The notes under the pieces are model-generated. The model was not told where the DNA came from, searched no databases, and saw only the letters and a list, made by a program, of their open reading frames with translations. Positions 52,090 to 62,366 of a stretch of 64,000 nt of DNA are shown piece after piece. The position numbers were made by a program, and so were the translations under genes. Source of the stretch: Phycisphaerales bacterium (GTDB lineage Bacteria > Planctomycetota > Phycisphaerae > Phycisphaerales > UBA1924); contig JAJDDK010000002.1 of assembly GCA_029260345.1 (NCBI GenBank), forward strand, positions 124,001 through 188,000. Direction: 5' to 3'. Numbering within the stretch: the first letter of the stretch is position 1; each line of letters starts with the position of its first letter.

Positions 52090-52231
52090 GGTCGTTTCTT
52101 TTTTGAATGTGGGAACGGCAATCAGTTCGTGCGCCGACCGTCTGCGGACATCGAAAATCGACCGGCGGCCCCATTCTCCGTGGCGGGCGGCGCCAGTCAA
52201 CCGTGTGCGGAAGCGGTAGGGTGACCGCGCA

Positions 52232-53011
52232 ATGACTAGCAGTGATGTGGGTTCTCACTCAGCGCGACGATTCTGGCGGCAGGTTCATGTTCGGAAGCTG
52301 ATTCCGTACGTGATCATTGGCGTGCTGGTGGTCCTCGCCGTGGCATTCCTGGGCCGCGAGATTTCGGATCACATCGATGCGATTGAAGCGTGGCTGGCAA
52401 AGATTCATCCGTGGGGCGCGGTGGTGTATCTCGGGCTGTTTGTGGTGCTGACGTCACTGCTCGTGCCGAGTTCAGCGATGGCGATCATTGCCGGGGCCCT
52501 GTTCGGATTGGGATGGGGGACAGTGGCGGTCGTGGTTGGTGCGCTCGTGGCGTCACCGGTGCAGTATGCGCTTTCGCGGTGGCTGCTGCGGGGATTGATT
52601 GAGCGGAAGCTCGCCGCGCGGCCGGAAATGCAGGCGATCATGCAGGCCCTGAAGTCGAAGCAGTTGCGGCTTCAGGTCATGCTTCGGTTGTCGCCACTCA
52701 GCGCGGCGATCGGGAGTTATTTGCTTGGCGCTGCGGGCGTGCGGTTTGGAACTTTTGTCCTGGCGACGTTTGGGCTTGTCCCGGGATTGTTTCTTGAGAT
52801 CTATTTCGGGCATGCGGGCAAGCACCTCGCGAAGCTCGCCGGTGGAGAAGCGACCGGCATTCAGATGCATGATGTGGTCGTGATCGCGGGGCTGACGCTC
52901 GGTCTTGCAGCCATGGTTTTTGTGTCCATCAAGGCGCGGCAGGCAGTGCAATCGGCGGTGAAGGCTTCGGCGAAATCCGAAGTGAGTTCGCCGCCGAATC
53001 CTGATTCATGA
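52232..53011 (+). CDS. VTT-domain (TVP38/TMEM64, DedA-like) membrane protein
   Basis: The 259-aa product has five or six membrane segments and the VTT core: VVLTSLLVPSSAMAIIAGALFG, then GTVAVVVGALVASPVQYALSRWLLR (in part) and a re-entrant second half VMLRLSPLSAAIGSYLLGAAG. Family members act in lipid or anion movement at membranes; the exact substrate is not known. The last 20 residues are cytoplasmic and polar. The gene is divergent from the methyltransferase. Confidence 0.85.
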   Translation: MTSSDVGSHSARRFWRQVHVRKLIPYVIIGVLVVLAVAFLGREISDHIDAIEAWLAKIHPWGAVVYLGLFVVLTSLLVPSSAMAIIAGALFGLGWGTVAVVVGALVASPVQYALSRWLLRGLIERKLAARPEMQAIMQALKSKQLRLQVMLRLSPLSAAIGSYLLGAAGVRFGTFVLATFGLVPGLFLEIYFGHAGKHLAKLAGGEATGIQMHDVVVIAGLTLGLAAMVFVSIKARQAVQSAVKASAKSEVSSPPNPDS

Positions 53012-53020
53012 GCAGGGAAA

Positions 53021-53893
53021 CTATCGTGCAGGACTTGCTTTCGCAGCGTTGATGAAATCGATCCAGCAATCTCGATCAATGAAGCTGTAATGGTTGGCGC
53101 CGCTCCAGAGATGGGTCGTAGCCGAAGGAAGCTGCCCCGCAAGGTATTGCGGCATGCGCTGTGAAATGATTCCGTCCGAGTCGCCGTAGAAGATCCTGAC
53201 CGGCTGCCGAACATCGCGCGGCTGAAAACCCCATCCCCACAACGCCATGGTCATTTCGTACACGCCTTCTTCCTTTTGAAGGAACGCAAGGCGAACATTT
53301 TCTTCGAAAAGAGATTTCTGTGCTGGGTTCCGGAGAATGGTCTTCGCTTCGTTTGGCAGTTCCTTGCCGATGGTCTTGACGTACGCGGCGATGTCTTTGT
53401 TGACTGTGCGCGCCGCTGACTTGAGCGCCCATCGGACGAGAAACGGAAAGCGACGAATTTTCACAATGTCTTTCAGATCTTTCATGACGAGCATCGGCGT
53501 GACGCCTTGGTCATCAAAAGGGGCGACCGGCGACGCGAGAACCACGTGTGTCACTCGTTGCGGCATGTGAAAAGCAACGGAAAGCGCATGAGGGCCGCCG
53601 CCCGAATGTCCGGCGGAGCAGAAGGTCGCAAGGCCAAGATGGTCGGCGAGCTGCTCCATGTCGCGCCCCCAATCGACCATGTGGCGGCCCTTCATCGGCG
53701 AAGAGCCACCGACGCCCGGCTGATCCGCGGCAATCCAGTGGATCCCGAATGATGCCGTCAGCGCGTCATCCGGATGACGGATCACGTGTGAATCTGAGAA
53801 TCCGTGACTGAACATCACGGGAGCGCCATTAGGGTCTCCGAAGACGTTGAAACTCAATTCGCGACCATCGTCCAGCGTCAACTTTTGGGCCAT
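53021..53893 (-). CDS. Alpha/beta hydrolase
   Basis: The 290-aa product has the alpha/beta-hydrolase fold: oxyanion region MFSHGFSDSH, nucleophile elbow AGHSGGGPHALS near residue 96, an acid in FYGDSDGIIS near 235 and the catalytic His in SGANHYSFI near 270. It is cytoplasmic, with no signal peptide. The substrate is unknown. It lies tail to tail with the VTT gene and divergent from the kinase gene. Confidence 0.85.
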   Translation of the reverse strand: MAQKLTLDDGRELSFNVFGDPNGAPVMFSHGFSDSHVIRHPDDALTASFGIHWIAADQPGVGGSSPMKGRHMVDWGRDMEQLADHLGLATFCSAGHSGGGPHALSVAFHMPQRVTHVVLASPVAPFDDQGVTPMLVMKDLKDIVKIRRFPFLVRWALKSAARTVNKDIAAYVKTIGKELPNEAKTILRNPAQKSLFEENVRLAFLQKEEGVYEMTMALWGWGFQPRDVRQPVRIFYGDSDGIISQRMPQYLAGQLPSATTHLWSGANHYSFIDRDCWIDFINAAKASPAR

Positions 53894-53994
53894 CCGATCC
53901 TCCGCTCATCCAGCGTCGCCAACGTGCCGCTCATTGGAATTGGAATTCAATGGGGTGTTCGACGTAGGATAGTGGGTGTCTACCTGAGGGGCTT

Positions 53995-56343
53995 ATGGCA
54001 GACGATCATCGAAACGACTTCGGCACCGAATCGCCGACGGCTGAGCAAGCATCGAATGCAACCTCCGATCCATTGATCGGGTTCGTCATCAACGGCGTGT
54101 ATGAGATCCGCGACCGAATTGACGCCGGCGGCATGGGCGTCGTCTATCTCGCGTGGGATTTGGGGCTGCACAAGTTCGTCGCGGTGAAGACACTGCGCGA
54201 GCGGCTCCTCGCCGGTGAAGATGGTGCTGACTCAATGGAGGAAGCCGCGCGGCAGGCGCGGATTGATCATCCGGCTTTTGTCGCCGTGATGCACGCCTCC
54301 ACGTTTGAGCATCCTGACGGCGAGCGCTGCGCATTCTTTGTGATGGAGTATGTGAAGGGCGCTCATCCGCTGTTGAATCATGCGCGTGCAAAATCGCTGT
54401 CAGTTGAAGAACGAGTCGCGCTGTTCATCGATGCGTGCGAAGCCGTGCGACACTTGCATGAGCGTGAAGACCTCATTCACTTTGATCTCAAGAACGCCAA
54501 TGTGCTGGTGGATGATCGCGGGCGCGTCCGCGTGATTGACCTCGGCGTGGCACGTGCCCACAAGGATCACGACGCCGAAACGCCAGGCGGCACGATCACG
54601 TGCATGAGTCCGGAGCATATTCGCGGCCGTGTGGCGGACCTTGACCATCGATGCGACATCTGGTCGCTTGGCGTCTTGCTGTACATGCTGCTGTCCGATG
54701 GGCAGGCGCCGTTTGTGTCGCGCGATCGCGGCGACGGCGCTGACCGCATGGAGTCACTGAAGCGGTCAATTTGCGAGGACGATCCGCCGCGTTTGCATGT
54801 GGATGCAGCCCTATGGCGCGTGGTTGAACGGGCGCTCGCAAAGTCGCCGTCGGACCGGTACGAGTCGGTCGGCGCGATGATTAATGACTTGTACGCCGCC
54901 ACGGGGTTGACGCGGGCACATGTCGAAACAGCGCCCATGTTGAAGTCGGACGAGAGCGTCCTGCGGCGGCGCCTGCTAAAAGGCGCAGTCGCGGCCCTGA
55001 TCGCAGCCGCATCCGTCTTGATTGCAATTCCGCTGACGCCGCTTCTGGCGACGGAATGGACGAATATTCAACCGGCGTTCGGGCGGTGGCTGCTGCAGCC
55101 GGCAAGCGTGGGGCCTTCGGAGCCACTGTCTCAAACGGCGATCATTGCGTTTGCGGATTCGACGGATGCGGAGTCGGTAGCCGGTGCCGCCGGGGTGGAT
55201 GGTGTTTCGAATCGCGAGGTGGTTTCCCACCGGCGCTTGCACGGCGCGCTGTGCGAACGACTCATCGCGGCGGACGTGAGCGCTGTTGTCTTTGACATCG
55301 TGTTTCGATCGCAGACCGAGCACGATGAGGATTTTGCAGCGGGCATCAAGGCGCTTCAGGACGCAGGCGTCGGTGTGGTCGTCGCGGCGCCGCAGTGGAC
55401 GGTGGATGCCGAATCGCAGCGACCGGTGATGAGTGAACGGTTGTGGGAGGAGGGCGTGGGCTGGGGTTGCTACGCATTGCAGGAGATCGGCGGGCAATTG
55501 GCGGTGCCTCTCGTGGTGAAGCGCGGCGAGGTAGTGATGCCGTCGCTGCCGCTGGCAGGGTTTGCAGCGGGTCGCGCCGATGGCGCTTCATTCAGCGTCA
55601 GTCTTGACGAAGGCGATGGCAGTGTCGGCGTGAGGTACTGGCGCCTGGATTCGGTTCGACCTGACGTGCGCCGCGCGGGGCCTCCGCCGGATCTGCTGGA
55701 GCTCACGTCGGTGGAGAAGTTCGATCCGACGACGCCGCGCATTGGGCCGTCGATGGGATACCGCTCAGATGACGTCATCGGCATGTACTTCGCGGCGACC
55801 TTGAACCGTGAAGCGATGGATGCGGTGACTTACCCGTATGAGAGTGTGTTTGAGGCGAGCGACACCGAACTGCGGCAACGGTTTTCGAATCGCGTGGTGA
55901 TTGTGGGGAATTCATCGCAGGCCGGGCGAGATTTGCACGCGGTGGGTGATGAGATTTGGCCAGGTGTCTATTTGCAGGCGGCGGCGACGGAATCGCTGCT
56001 GCGCCGGCATCGCGCGCGGGCGCCGCGTGAAAGCGTGACCTATGGAATTGCCGGAGTCAGCGCCTTCTTTGGCGCATTGGCCGGATTTCGAATGAATAAT
56101 TCGAGGCGCGACCGTCATCGTTCGATTTGGCGGAGCGGAATTGGCTGGGTCATCGTTCTAGTGATTGCATTGGCGGTGCTGATGGTCACGAGCGTCCTGA
56201 CGTTTCGTGCCCTCGCCTTGTTCTGGAGTCCGTTTTTTCCTGTCACTGCATTGGCCGTCGCTGCGGCATGCGCCATTGTTGCGGCCAGGCTGCCATGGCC
56301 AGTCGCGTCCAACTCACAGGTCACATCAGGAGATTCACGATGA
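53995..56343 (+). CDS. Ser/Thr protein kinase with CHASE2-like extracellular sensor
   Basis: The 782-aa product has an N-terminal PknB-type kinase: glycine loop DAGGMGVVYLAWD, VAVKTLRE, then HFDLKNANVLV near residue 161 in place of the usual HRDLKPxN, and VIDLGVARAH for DFG. A membrane helix follows near residues 325-348, then a CHASE2-type periplasmic domain (residues 375-660, with VVFDIVFRSQTEHDEDFAAG and VVIVGNSSQAGRD, in part) and three C-terminal helices. The inverted order, kinase inside first and sensor after it, is common in planctomycetes. The Arg-to-Phe change in HRD makes it a non-RD kinase. The next gene is coupled. Confidence 0.85.
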   Translation: MADDHRNDFGTESPTAEQASNATSDPLIGFVINGVYEIRDRIDAGGMGVVYLAWDLGLHKFVAVKTLRERLLAGEDGADSMEEAARQARIDHPAFVAVMHASTFEHPDGERCAFFVMEYVKGAHPLLNHARAKSLSVEERVALFIDACEAVRHLHEREDLIHFDLKNANVLVDDRGRVRVIDLGVARAHKDHDAETPGGTITCMSPEHIRGRVADLDHRCDIWSLGVLLYMLLSDGQAPFVSRDRGDGADRMESLKRSICEDDPPRLHVDAALWRVVERALAKSPSDRYESVGAMINDLYAATGLTRAHVETAPMLKSDESVLRRRLLKGAVAALIAAASVLIAIPLTPLLATEWTNIQPAFGRWLLQPASVGPSEPLSQTAIIAFADSTDAESVAGAAGVDGVSNREVVSHRRLHGALCERLIAADVSAVVFDIVFRSQTEHDEDFAAGIKALQDAGVGVVVAAPQWTVDAESQRPVMSERLWEEGVGWGCYALQEIGGQLAVPLVVKRGEVVMPSLPLAGFAAGRADGASFSVSLDEGDGSVGVRYWRLDSVRPDVRRAGPPPDLLELTSVEKFDPTTPRIGPSMGYRSDDVIGMYFAATLNREAMDAVTYPYESVFEASDTELRQRFSNRVVIVGNSSQAGRDLHAVGDEIWPGVYLQAAATESLLRRHRARAPRESVTYGIAGVSAFFGALAGFRMNNSRRDRHRSIWRSGIGWVIVLVIALAVLMVTSVLTFRALALFWSPFFPVTALAVAAACAIVAARLPWPVASNSQVTSGDSR

Positions 56344-57185
56344 TGAAATGGAGCTTGTTGACAATATCTTTGGCCGCGGTCGTTCAAACCAATGCGATGG
56401 CGCCCGAAGCACATCAGAAGTCGGTCGCAACGCCGCATCCGTCGGACGTCGGTGTTGAATTCACGACTGATCCGAATGGGACGATTCGCTTCGACGAGAT
56501 TCTTTTTCAGCCGAACGCGGACGAGGATGATTTCGACGATACGACCTTCTATACGGTCTTGGCGCTCCAGCCGGATAAGAGCTTTATCAGCGGTTCACGC
56601 AGTGAACATACTCAAGTTGATTATCTCGGGGAGGCCGGTGGACGTCCGGAATTCAGCGCCGCGATTGAACTTGAGCATGGATGGGTGTACGCGCGACGAG
56701 TTGATGTGTCGATTCCGACACCAGACGAAGAATTCCAGCAGCAGACTGTGCCGGTGGAAGAACTGGTGGGGCCGCACTGGCCGATCGTGATCATCAAGGA
56801 CATTGGCGCCGGGGCCGAAGGGACGGATTTCATGGTGGTTCGCCGTGAAGATCCGGATTCGGACAACGACGTCGTCTACGTCTTATTCATGGATGGACAT
56901 GCAACGTCCAGAGTCTGGGTAATCGAGATGAGTGATCCGTTTGATCCTGAGAATCCTGACCAGCTGAAGAGCATGTACGGACGCAACATGAATGACTACT
57001 ACATTCGCGTGATCTTTGATCGAACGGCGACGAACCCAACGTATGCGATCGAAAAGCGACACCTCCTCATTCCATCGAGGATGGATGACTGGGATATGGA
57101 AGCAAAGCGCATTCGGGACGAGGTTCTTGAACGCCGCCAGTTCAACCGTGACAAGTTCTGGAATCCGGGAGTTGAAGCGTATTGA
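56340..57185 (+). CDS. Exported protein of unknown function, coupled to the kinase gene
   Basis: The 281-aa product starts with a signal peptide (MMKWSLLTISLAAVVQTNAM) and is an acidic soluble domain rich in beta segments. The ATG at 56340 overlaps the kinase stop (ATGA), with caggag upstream. No family is recognised. The coupling and export suggest a periplasmic partner for the CHASE2 sensor, which is inference. The C-terminus is helical and charged (MDDWDMEAKRIRDEVLERRQ). Confidence 0.6.
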   Translation: MMKWSLLTISLAAVVQTNAMAPEAHQKSVATPHPSDVGVEFTTDPNGTIRFDEILFQPNADEDDFDDTTFYTVLALQPDKSFISGSRSEHTQVDYLGEAGGRPEFSAAIELEHGWVYARRVDVSIPTPDEEFQQQTVPVEELVGPHWPIVIIKDIGAGAEGTDFMVVRREDPDSDNDVVYVLFMDGHATSRVWVIEMSDPFDPENPDQLKSMYGRNMNDYYIRVIFDRTATNPTYAIEKRHLLIPSRMDDWDMEAKRIRDEVLERRQFNRDKFWNPGVEAY

Positions 57186-57334
57186 CCGCTCCGGCCTGAT
57201 CCGCCGCCGGCCAATGCAACCGAAGAAGCTGGACACGGGGGGTGTTTTGCCACCCGCCAACTTCGGTATCATTCCGCGCGCGTCCGTGAGCTTCGTCCGT
57301 CAGGCCCCTTGTCAGTGGGAGTCAGTAGCCATCC

Positions 57335-58726
57335 ATGAACCTCCTCACCCTCGGCATCGCCCTCTTCGTGCTGCTGCAATTGTGGATTGGGTGGTGGGCC
57401 TCGAGGCGAATCTCGACGGAGAAGGACTACATCGTCGCCGGGCGCAAGCTGGGACCGTGGCTGTGCGGCTTCTCGATCTTCGCAACGTGGTTCGGCGCCG
57501 AGTCCGTCATGGGGTCGTCGGCGGCGATCGCGGAGCAAGGGCTCTCGGGCGGGCGTGCAGACCCAATGGGGTACGCGGTCTGTCTCCTGCTGCTTGGGCT
57601 TCTGGTCGCGAAGAAGCTGCGTCAGTCCGGGGCCGTCACGCTCGCTGACTTTTTCCGCATGCGCTACGGCAAGTACGCCGAGCGCGTCGCGACCATCGTC
57701 CTTATTCCACCGTCGGTGCTGTGGGGCGCTGCCCAGATCCGGGCGTTTGCGCAGGTGCTTTCGGCACAGTCGGATGGACTTTCGATCAATACCGCGATTC
57801 TGCTCGCGGCCTGCTTGGTCATTGCGTACACCTACCTCGGCGGTTTGATGGGCGATGTGATCACCGACGTCTTGCAGGGCGGAATTATCTTAATCGGCCT
57901 GATTATTTTGCTCTTTGCGGTGATCATGGAACTGGGCGGTCCTGCCGCGGCGTTCGGGCGGCTCGAGATGAAACAGTTCGCTCTGGTCACTGAAGGGGAG
58001 TCGCTCCTGTCGCGCCTCGACATGTGGCTGGTGCCGGTGATCGGCGCCTTGATCGTGCAGGAAACCGCATCGCGCATTCTGGCGACGAGGTCGGATCGAG
58101 TCGCGGTGCAGGGAACGCTGCTCGGCAGCGCGACGTACCTCCTTTTCGGGTTGTTGCCGGTGACGATTGGGCTGCTCGGAGCGCACCTCGGGCTCGAGCT
58201 GACCCACACCGAAGAGTTCATTCCCGTCGCGGCTCACACGCTCCTCAATGGTGTGGTCTATGTCGTCTTCATCGGCGCCCTGGTGTCGATCATCCTTTCA
58301 ACGTCGGACTCCACGTTGCTGGCCATTGGCGCACTGACGGCGCACAACCTCGTGTTTTCATGGAAGCGCGACATGTCGGATAAGGCGCGGTTGCGCACGA
58401 CGCGCGCCGTGGTCGTGGTCGCCGGCTTTGCGTGCGCGTTTATCGCGATGGGTTCGGATCGAATCTATGACCTGGTGCTCATGGCGGATGGGTTCGGCAC
58501 GGCGGGCATCGCCACGGTGTGCTTGTTCGGGTTGTGGACGAAGCTGGGCGGCGGCGTCGCAGCGATCGCCACGCTCGTACTCGGTTTGGGCTCGTCGCTG
58601 ATCGGTCGCTTTGTTCTCGAAATTGAAGCTCCGTTCCTCACGTCGCTGGCGATCGCCGTCGCGACGTTTGTGACGGTGTCGCTGATTGAACGCGCCATCC
58701 AGCAGAAGGTTGAGCCTTCCGTGTGA
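57335..58726 (+). CDS. Sodium:solute symporter family (SSS) transporter
   Basis: The 463-aa product has about 12-13 membrane helices. Landmarks are DYIVAGRKLGPWLCGFSIFATWFGAE, AIVLTYLGGLMGD-type VIAYTYLGGLMGDVITD and LVSIILSTSDSTLLAIGALTAHNLV (all in part), the last being the SSS ion-site helix with its STSDS signature. It should take up a small organic solute with Na+. The substrate is not deducible. A ribosome binding site is not obvious, but the ATG matches the first helix well. Confidence 0.88.
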   Translation: MNLLTLGIALFVLLQLWIGWWASRRISTEKDYIVAGRKLGPWLCGFSIFATWFGAESVMGSSAAIAEQGLSGGRADPMGYAVCLLLLGLLVAKKLRQSGAVTLADFFRMRYGKYAERVATIVLIPPSVLWGAAQIRAFAQVLSAQSDGLSINTAILLAACLVIAYTYLGGLMGDVITDVLQGGIILIGLIILLFAVIMELGGPAAAFGRLEMKQFALVTEGESLLSRLDMWLVPVIGALIVQETASRILATRSDRVAVQGTLLGSATYLLFGLLPVTIGLLGAHLGLELTHTEEFIPVAAHTLLNGVVYVVFIGALVSIILSTSDSTLLAIGALTAHNLVFSWKRDMSDKARLRTTRAVVVVAGFACAFIAMGSDRIYDLVLMADGFGTAGIATVCLFGLWTKLGGGVAAIATLVLGLGSSLIGRFVLEIEAPFLTSLAIAVATFVTVSLIERAIQQKVEPSV

Positions 58727-58793
58727 TACAATTGGGAATTGCAAAAGCGCTGCGCCGGCGACCGCGTCGGAGTCGACGTGGCGAATTCGGCCC

Positions 58794-60542
58794 ATGACAG
58801 GGCTTCGGGTAGGCCAGCACGTGGCGCGACAGCCTGTATTTCTTCCAAAAATCGTAACCTGTTTGCGCGGGTATTCGCGTGCGCACTTTCTCGGCGATCT
58901 TTCCGCCGGTCTCACGGTGGGTGTCGTCGCCTTGCCGCTCGCGTTGGCCTTTGGGATTGCATCGATTCCCGAGGACGTCGCTTCGGAGGTCGGTATTTCT
59001 CCGCCTGCCATTGGTTTGATCACCGGAGTGATCGCTGGGCTGCTGATCTCACTGCTCGGCGGGTCGCGCGTGTCCATCGGCGGACCGACGGGCGCCTTCG
59101 TTGGAATCGTCTATGTCATTGCCGCAACGCATGGCTATGACGGACTGCTCTTGGCAACGCTCATGGCGGGCGTTTTCCTCATTCTCATGGGACTCGCGCA
59201 GCTTGGCGGCCTGATCAAATACATCCCGTATCCGGTGACCACTGGCTTTACCAGCGGAATCGCGGTCGTCATTGCTTTTGGCCAATTCCGTGATCTTCTT
59301 GGTCTCGACACCGGACCGTTGCCGCCGCATTTTGTAGAGCGCGTGCGCCTTTATGCGGCGTCTATCCATTCAATAGATGCGGCGACGGCGGCAATCGGCA
59401 TCGGCACCATTGTGGGCATACTGGTTCTGCGTCGATTCGTATCTCGGCGCTTTCCCGCACCGATCGTGGTGATTCTCGTTGCGACGGTGATCGTCCACGG
59501 ACTTGGATTGAGTGTGGAAACGGTGGGCGGTCGTTTCGGTGCACTGCCTTCTGGTTTCCCTGCGATGCATGTTCCGGCAATCGATTGGAGCCGATTGCCT
59601 GAGCTGGTTTGGCCGGCAATGACGATCGCGCTTCTGGCCAGCATCGAATCGCTCCTGTGCGCTGTGGTGGCGGACGGCATGCTCGGAACACGCCATCGTT
59701 CGAACACAGAGCTCATCGCTCAAGGGATCGCAAACATCGCATCCCCGCTTTTTGGAGGCATTCCCGCGACCGGTGCGATTGCGCGCACGGCGACAAATGT
59801 GCAAGCGGGTGGTCGCACTCCCATTGCCGGAATCATTCACGCATTGATTCTTCTCATTGTCATGCTGGCGCTGGGGCGATACGCATCGATGATTCCATTG
59901 GCCTCGCTGGCAGGCATTTTGATCGTTGTTGCTTGGAACATGGCGGAGTTTCACAGCTTCCGCTGGCTCCTCACCGCGCCACGAAGCGACGCCGTTGTCT
60001 TGCTGGCGACCTTTGGATTAACGGTCCTCGTTGATCTGACGGTCGCCGTTCAGGTCGGGATGGTGCTTGCCGCATTGCTGTTTATCAAACGCATGGCGGA
60101 AGTGACCAGCGTCTCGGCCATTCGCACGGACCTCATTGATGATGCTTCGGACACAGAATTGCCTGCAAGCGGAAAGGACGAAAAGGCGCCGCCGTCAGGC
60201 GTGGAGGTCTACAAGATCGATGGACCATTCTTCTTCGGCGCGGCATTCAAGCTCCGTGAAGCGCTTGACACCATTTCACGACCACCAAAAATTCTCATTT
60301 TGGATTTGTCGCATGTGGATGTTCTTGACGCGACCGGATTGCATGCTCTCGAGGAAATCAGGCTAAAGGCCAAGACCGAGGGCTCCCGGATCATCCTTGT
60401 TGGAGTGCATGCCCATCCGCTGGTCGCCATGACTCGAGCGGGCATTTTGGAACGATTTGGATCAGATGCATTCGTCGATTCAATCGAACATGCGATTGAG
60501 CAGAGCCGCGTGAGTCTCTCGGGCATCCCCGGCACGACTTAG
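58794..60542 (+). CDS. SulP-family anion transporter with STAS domain
   Basis: The 582-aa product has a SulP membrane domain of about 14 segments (LSAGLTVGVVALPLALAFG, GGSRVSIGGPTGAFVGIVYV, PATGAIARTATNVQAGGRTP) and a C-terminal STAS domain (residues 460-580) with ILILDLSHVDVLDATGLHALEE. SulP proteins carry sulfate, bicarbonate or related anions. I chose the ATG at 58794; earlier starts overlap the previous gene. Its stop overlaps the stop of the convergent DUF481 gene by four bases. Confidence 0.9.
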   Translation: MTGLRVGQHVARQPVFLPKIVTCLRGYSRAHFLGDLSAGLTVGVVALPLALAFGIASIPEDVASEVGISPPAIGLITGVIAGLLISLLGGSRVSIGGPTGAFVGIVYVIAATHGYDGLLLATLMAGVFLILMGLAQLGGLIKYIPYPVTTGFTSGIAVVIAFGQFRDLLGLDTGPLPPHFVERVRLYAASIHSIDAATAAIGIGTIVGILVLRRFVSRRFPAPIVVILVATVIVHGLGLSVETVGGRFGALPSGFPAMHVPAIDWSRLPELVWPAMTIALLASIESLLCAVVADGMLGTRHRSNTELIAQGIANIASPLFGGIPATGAIARTATNVQAGGRTPIAGIIHALILLIVMLALGRYASMIPLASLAGILIVVAWNMAEFHSFRWLLTAPRSDAVVLLATFGLTVLVDLTVAVQVGMVLAALLFIKRMAEVTSVSAIRTDLIDDASDTELPASGKDEKAPPSGVEVYKIDGPFFFGAAFKLREALDTISRPPKILILDLSHVDVLDATGLHALEEIRLKAKTEGSRIILVGVHAHPLVAMTRAGILERFGSDAFVDSIEHAIEQSRVSLSGIPGTT

Positions 60543-61519
60543 AAATCAAATCCCACGGCAAGCGTCAAACGCAAGTCGTTGTTGCTGTCGCCCGGATCGA
60601 CTATCGATTGGAATTCGTGCAGGGCGCCGAAGGAAAGGCTGATGATGTCGGTCATTCGGTACCGGGCGTCGAACGTTGAACGGAATCGGTAATCGGCGAA
60701 ATCGGTGATCACGGGGTAGTACTCCGTTTGATAGGCGAGACTGATCTTCGCGGTCGGATTCCACCGCACGGCCGTTGCAAACACTGCTTCCGGCAATAGA
60801 TCATCGTTGGTTGATTCAAATTCTTTGCGAACGCCGAGGCCGCCTCGCACGTTCCACTTCAGCGCGTCCCGATCGATTATTTGATAGCCCGGACCGGCGT
60901 GAGCGGCGATGCGCTGCTCCCATGACTCAAATTCATCGAAGTCGAAGCGGCCCGATGCGAATGCATACCACGGTGATTTCGGATTGAGCCAGTCGTACTG
61001 GAAACCAGCGGTGAATTTGTTGTCTGTTGTTGAGCCATCGCTGATCTTGAGGTAGTAGCTTGAGTCAACTCTGAGGCGATAGCGCTCGGTCTCGTCGGTG
61101 TAATTCAGCCGGAACGTGAACTCTTGATCATCCGAGTCGCCGGTCGCGGTGGAGACGCCCAGATCGAGCCGCAGGTCCCAAGTTTTCTCTTTCGCGGCGC
61201 CTTTGGTGGGGTCCTCAGACTCTTTTGACTCAGATTTTGCATCATCCTTCGTCTCAGAGGATGCATTCTGCTCGTCGGGCGGCGCCGACGTATTGTCAAG
61301 CGCTTCAGGAACGCCGCCATCAATGGAGACGATTTGCGCGCCGTCGATCGTGAGTTCGCCGAGGTGCGTAGTTCGGAGCACGACGTCGCCATCGTCGATG
61401 CGCACGATCTCGCCGTAAAGGATCGTGCCATCGACCAGGCGAACTTCGGATGCGTTCGCATCAGTGATGCGCCCACAAAGCACCGCAAGAGCGACGGCGA
61501 GGAATCGAAAAAGTCTCAT
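60539..61519 (-). CDS. DUF481-family outer-membrane-type protein
   Basis: The 326-aa product has a signal peptide (MRLFRFLAVALAVLCGRITDANA), a small beta domain reading EVRLVDGTILYGEIVRIDDG, an acidic disordered linker (residues 70-110) and a DUF481 domain with alternating amphipathic strands and a terminal aromatic (GFDF). DUF481 proteins are taken to be beta-barrels in the outer membrane; the role is unknown. The ATG at 61519 fits the signal peptide; ATGs at 61564 and 61588 are possible. Confidence 0.8.
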   Translation of the reverse strand: MRLFRFLAVALAVLCGRITDANASEVRLVDGTILYGEIVRIDDGDVVLRTTHLGELTIDGAQIVSIDGGVPEALDNTSAPPDEQNASSETKDDAKSESKESEDPTKGAAKEKTWDLRLDLGVSTATGDSDDQEFTFRLNYTDETERYRLRVDSSYYLKISDGSTTDNKFTAGFQYDWLNPKSPWYAFASGRFDFDEFESWEQRIAAHAGPGYQIIDRDALKWNVRGGLGVRKEFESTNDDLLPEAVFATAVRWNPTAKISLAYQTEYYPVITDFADYRFRSTFDARYRMTDIISLSFGALHEFQSIVDPGDSNNDLRLTLAVGFDF

Positions 61520-61698
61520 CCAAAGTTGAAAAGACACCCCGCCGCGTGCGTGTTTGCTTCGCATGCCTGCCGCTCCGATCCAATTCATTCAGTGGAAGTC
61601 CCGATTTGAGGGGCGACGAGTATAACGATTCGCAGGGTCGCCAAAGGCGCGACATGCCGCATTCGTCAACGAGGCGTTCTCTCCATACGCTGTCGGGC

Positions 61699-62319
61699 AT
61701 GATGGAACGTATTGAAAGTCTGACGCTCAATCGTGCGCTCGATGCGGTTGCTTCTCGCACGCCAACACCCGGTGGCGGCGCCGTCGCATCGGTGGTCGGG
61801 GCGCTCGGCGCGGCTCTGGCGCAGATGGTCGTGAATTACTCCGTCGGTAAGAAAAAATTTGCCGAACATGAGCCGGCGCTGCAGAGCAGTTTGGAGCAAC
61901 TCGAACGCGCCCGAACTGCGATGCTCGAGCTCGCCGCGGAGGACGCCGCGGCGTACGCCGTTGTCAATGAGCTCATGAAACTCCCCGAAGCGGACGAGCG
62001 CCGCCGGCAGGAGTACGCCGGCGCTATTGAGATGGCCACGCAGGCGCCGCTCGCGACGTGCGCCGGGGCCGTCGCTCTTCTGCGGCATTTCGAAACCCTC
62101 GCGCCAATGACCAATCAATTCCTCAAGAGCGATCTGGCGATCGCCGCCATCCTTGCAGAGGCGTGCGCCGCGGCGTCGGCACAGAATGTGCGGATCAATC
62201 TGCCGTCCTTGCGCGACGCCGCAGGTCCGGAGCGTGCGTCGGATGTCGAAAATCAGCTTGAGCAATTACTGGCCGATGCAGGCTCGTTACGAAATCGAGT
62301 CTTGGAAATGACCGGCTGA
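61699..62319 (+). CDS. Cyclodeaminase/cyclohydrolase family protein (FTCD_C fold)
   Basis: The 206-aa product has the FTCD_C signature: [26 protein letters not shown] near the N-terminus, VGKKKF, a long helical body with [18 protein letters not shown] (in part), and [25 protein letters not shown]. Relatives are formiminotetrahydrofolate cyclodeaminase and methenyl-THF cyclohydrolase FchA, which act in one-carbon metabolism. The PGGGA glycine-rich turn supports a folate-binding fold. The ATG at 61699 begins the conserved part; a start at 61654 is possible. Confidence 0.85.
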   Translation: MMERIESLTLNRALDAVASRTPTPGGGAVASVVGALGAALAQMVVNYSVGKKKFAEHEPALQSSLEQLERARTAMLELAAEDAAAYAVVNELMKLPEADERRRQEYAGAIEMATQAPLATCAGAVALLRHFETLAPMTNQFLKSDLAIAAILAEACAAASAQNVRINLPSLRDAAGPERASDVENQLEQLLADAGSLRNRVLEMTG

Positions 62320-62366
62320 CGCGCGGAGACGTTCATCAAGATCGGCGACAGAATTCGTCGATAAAG

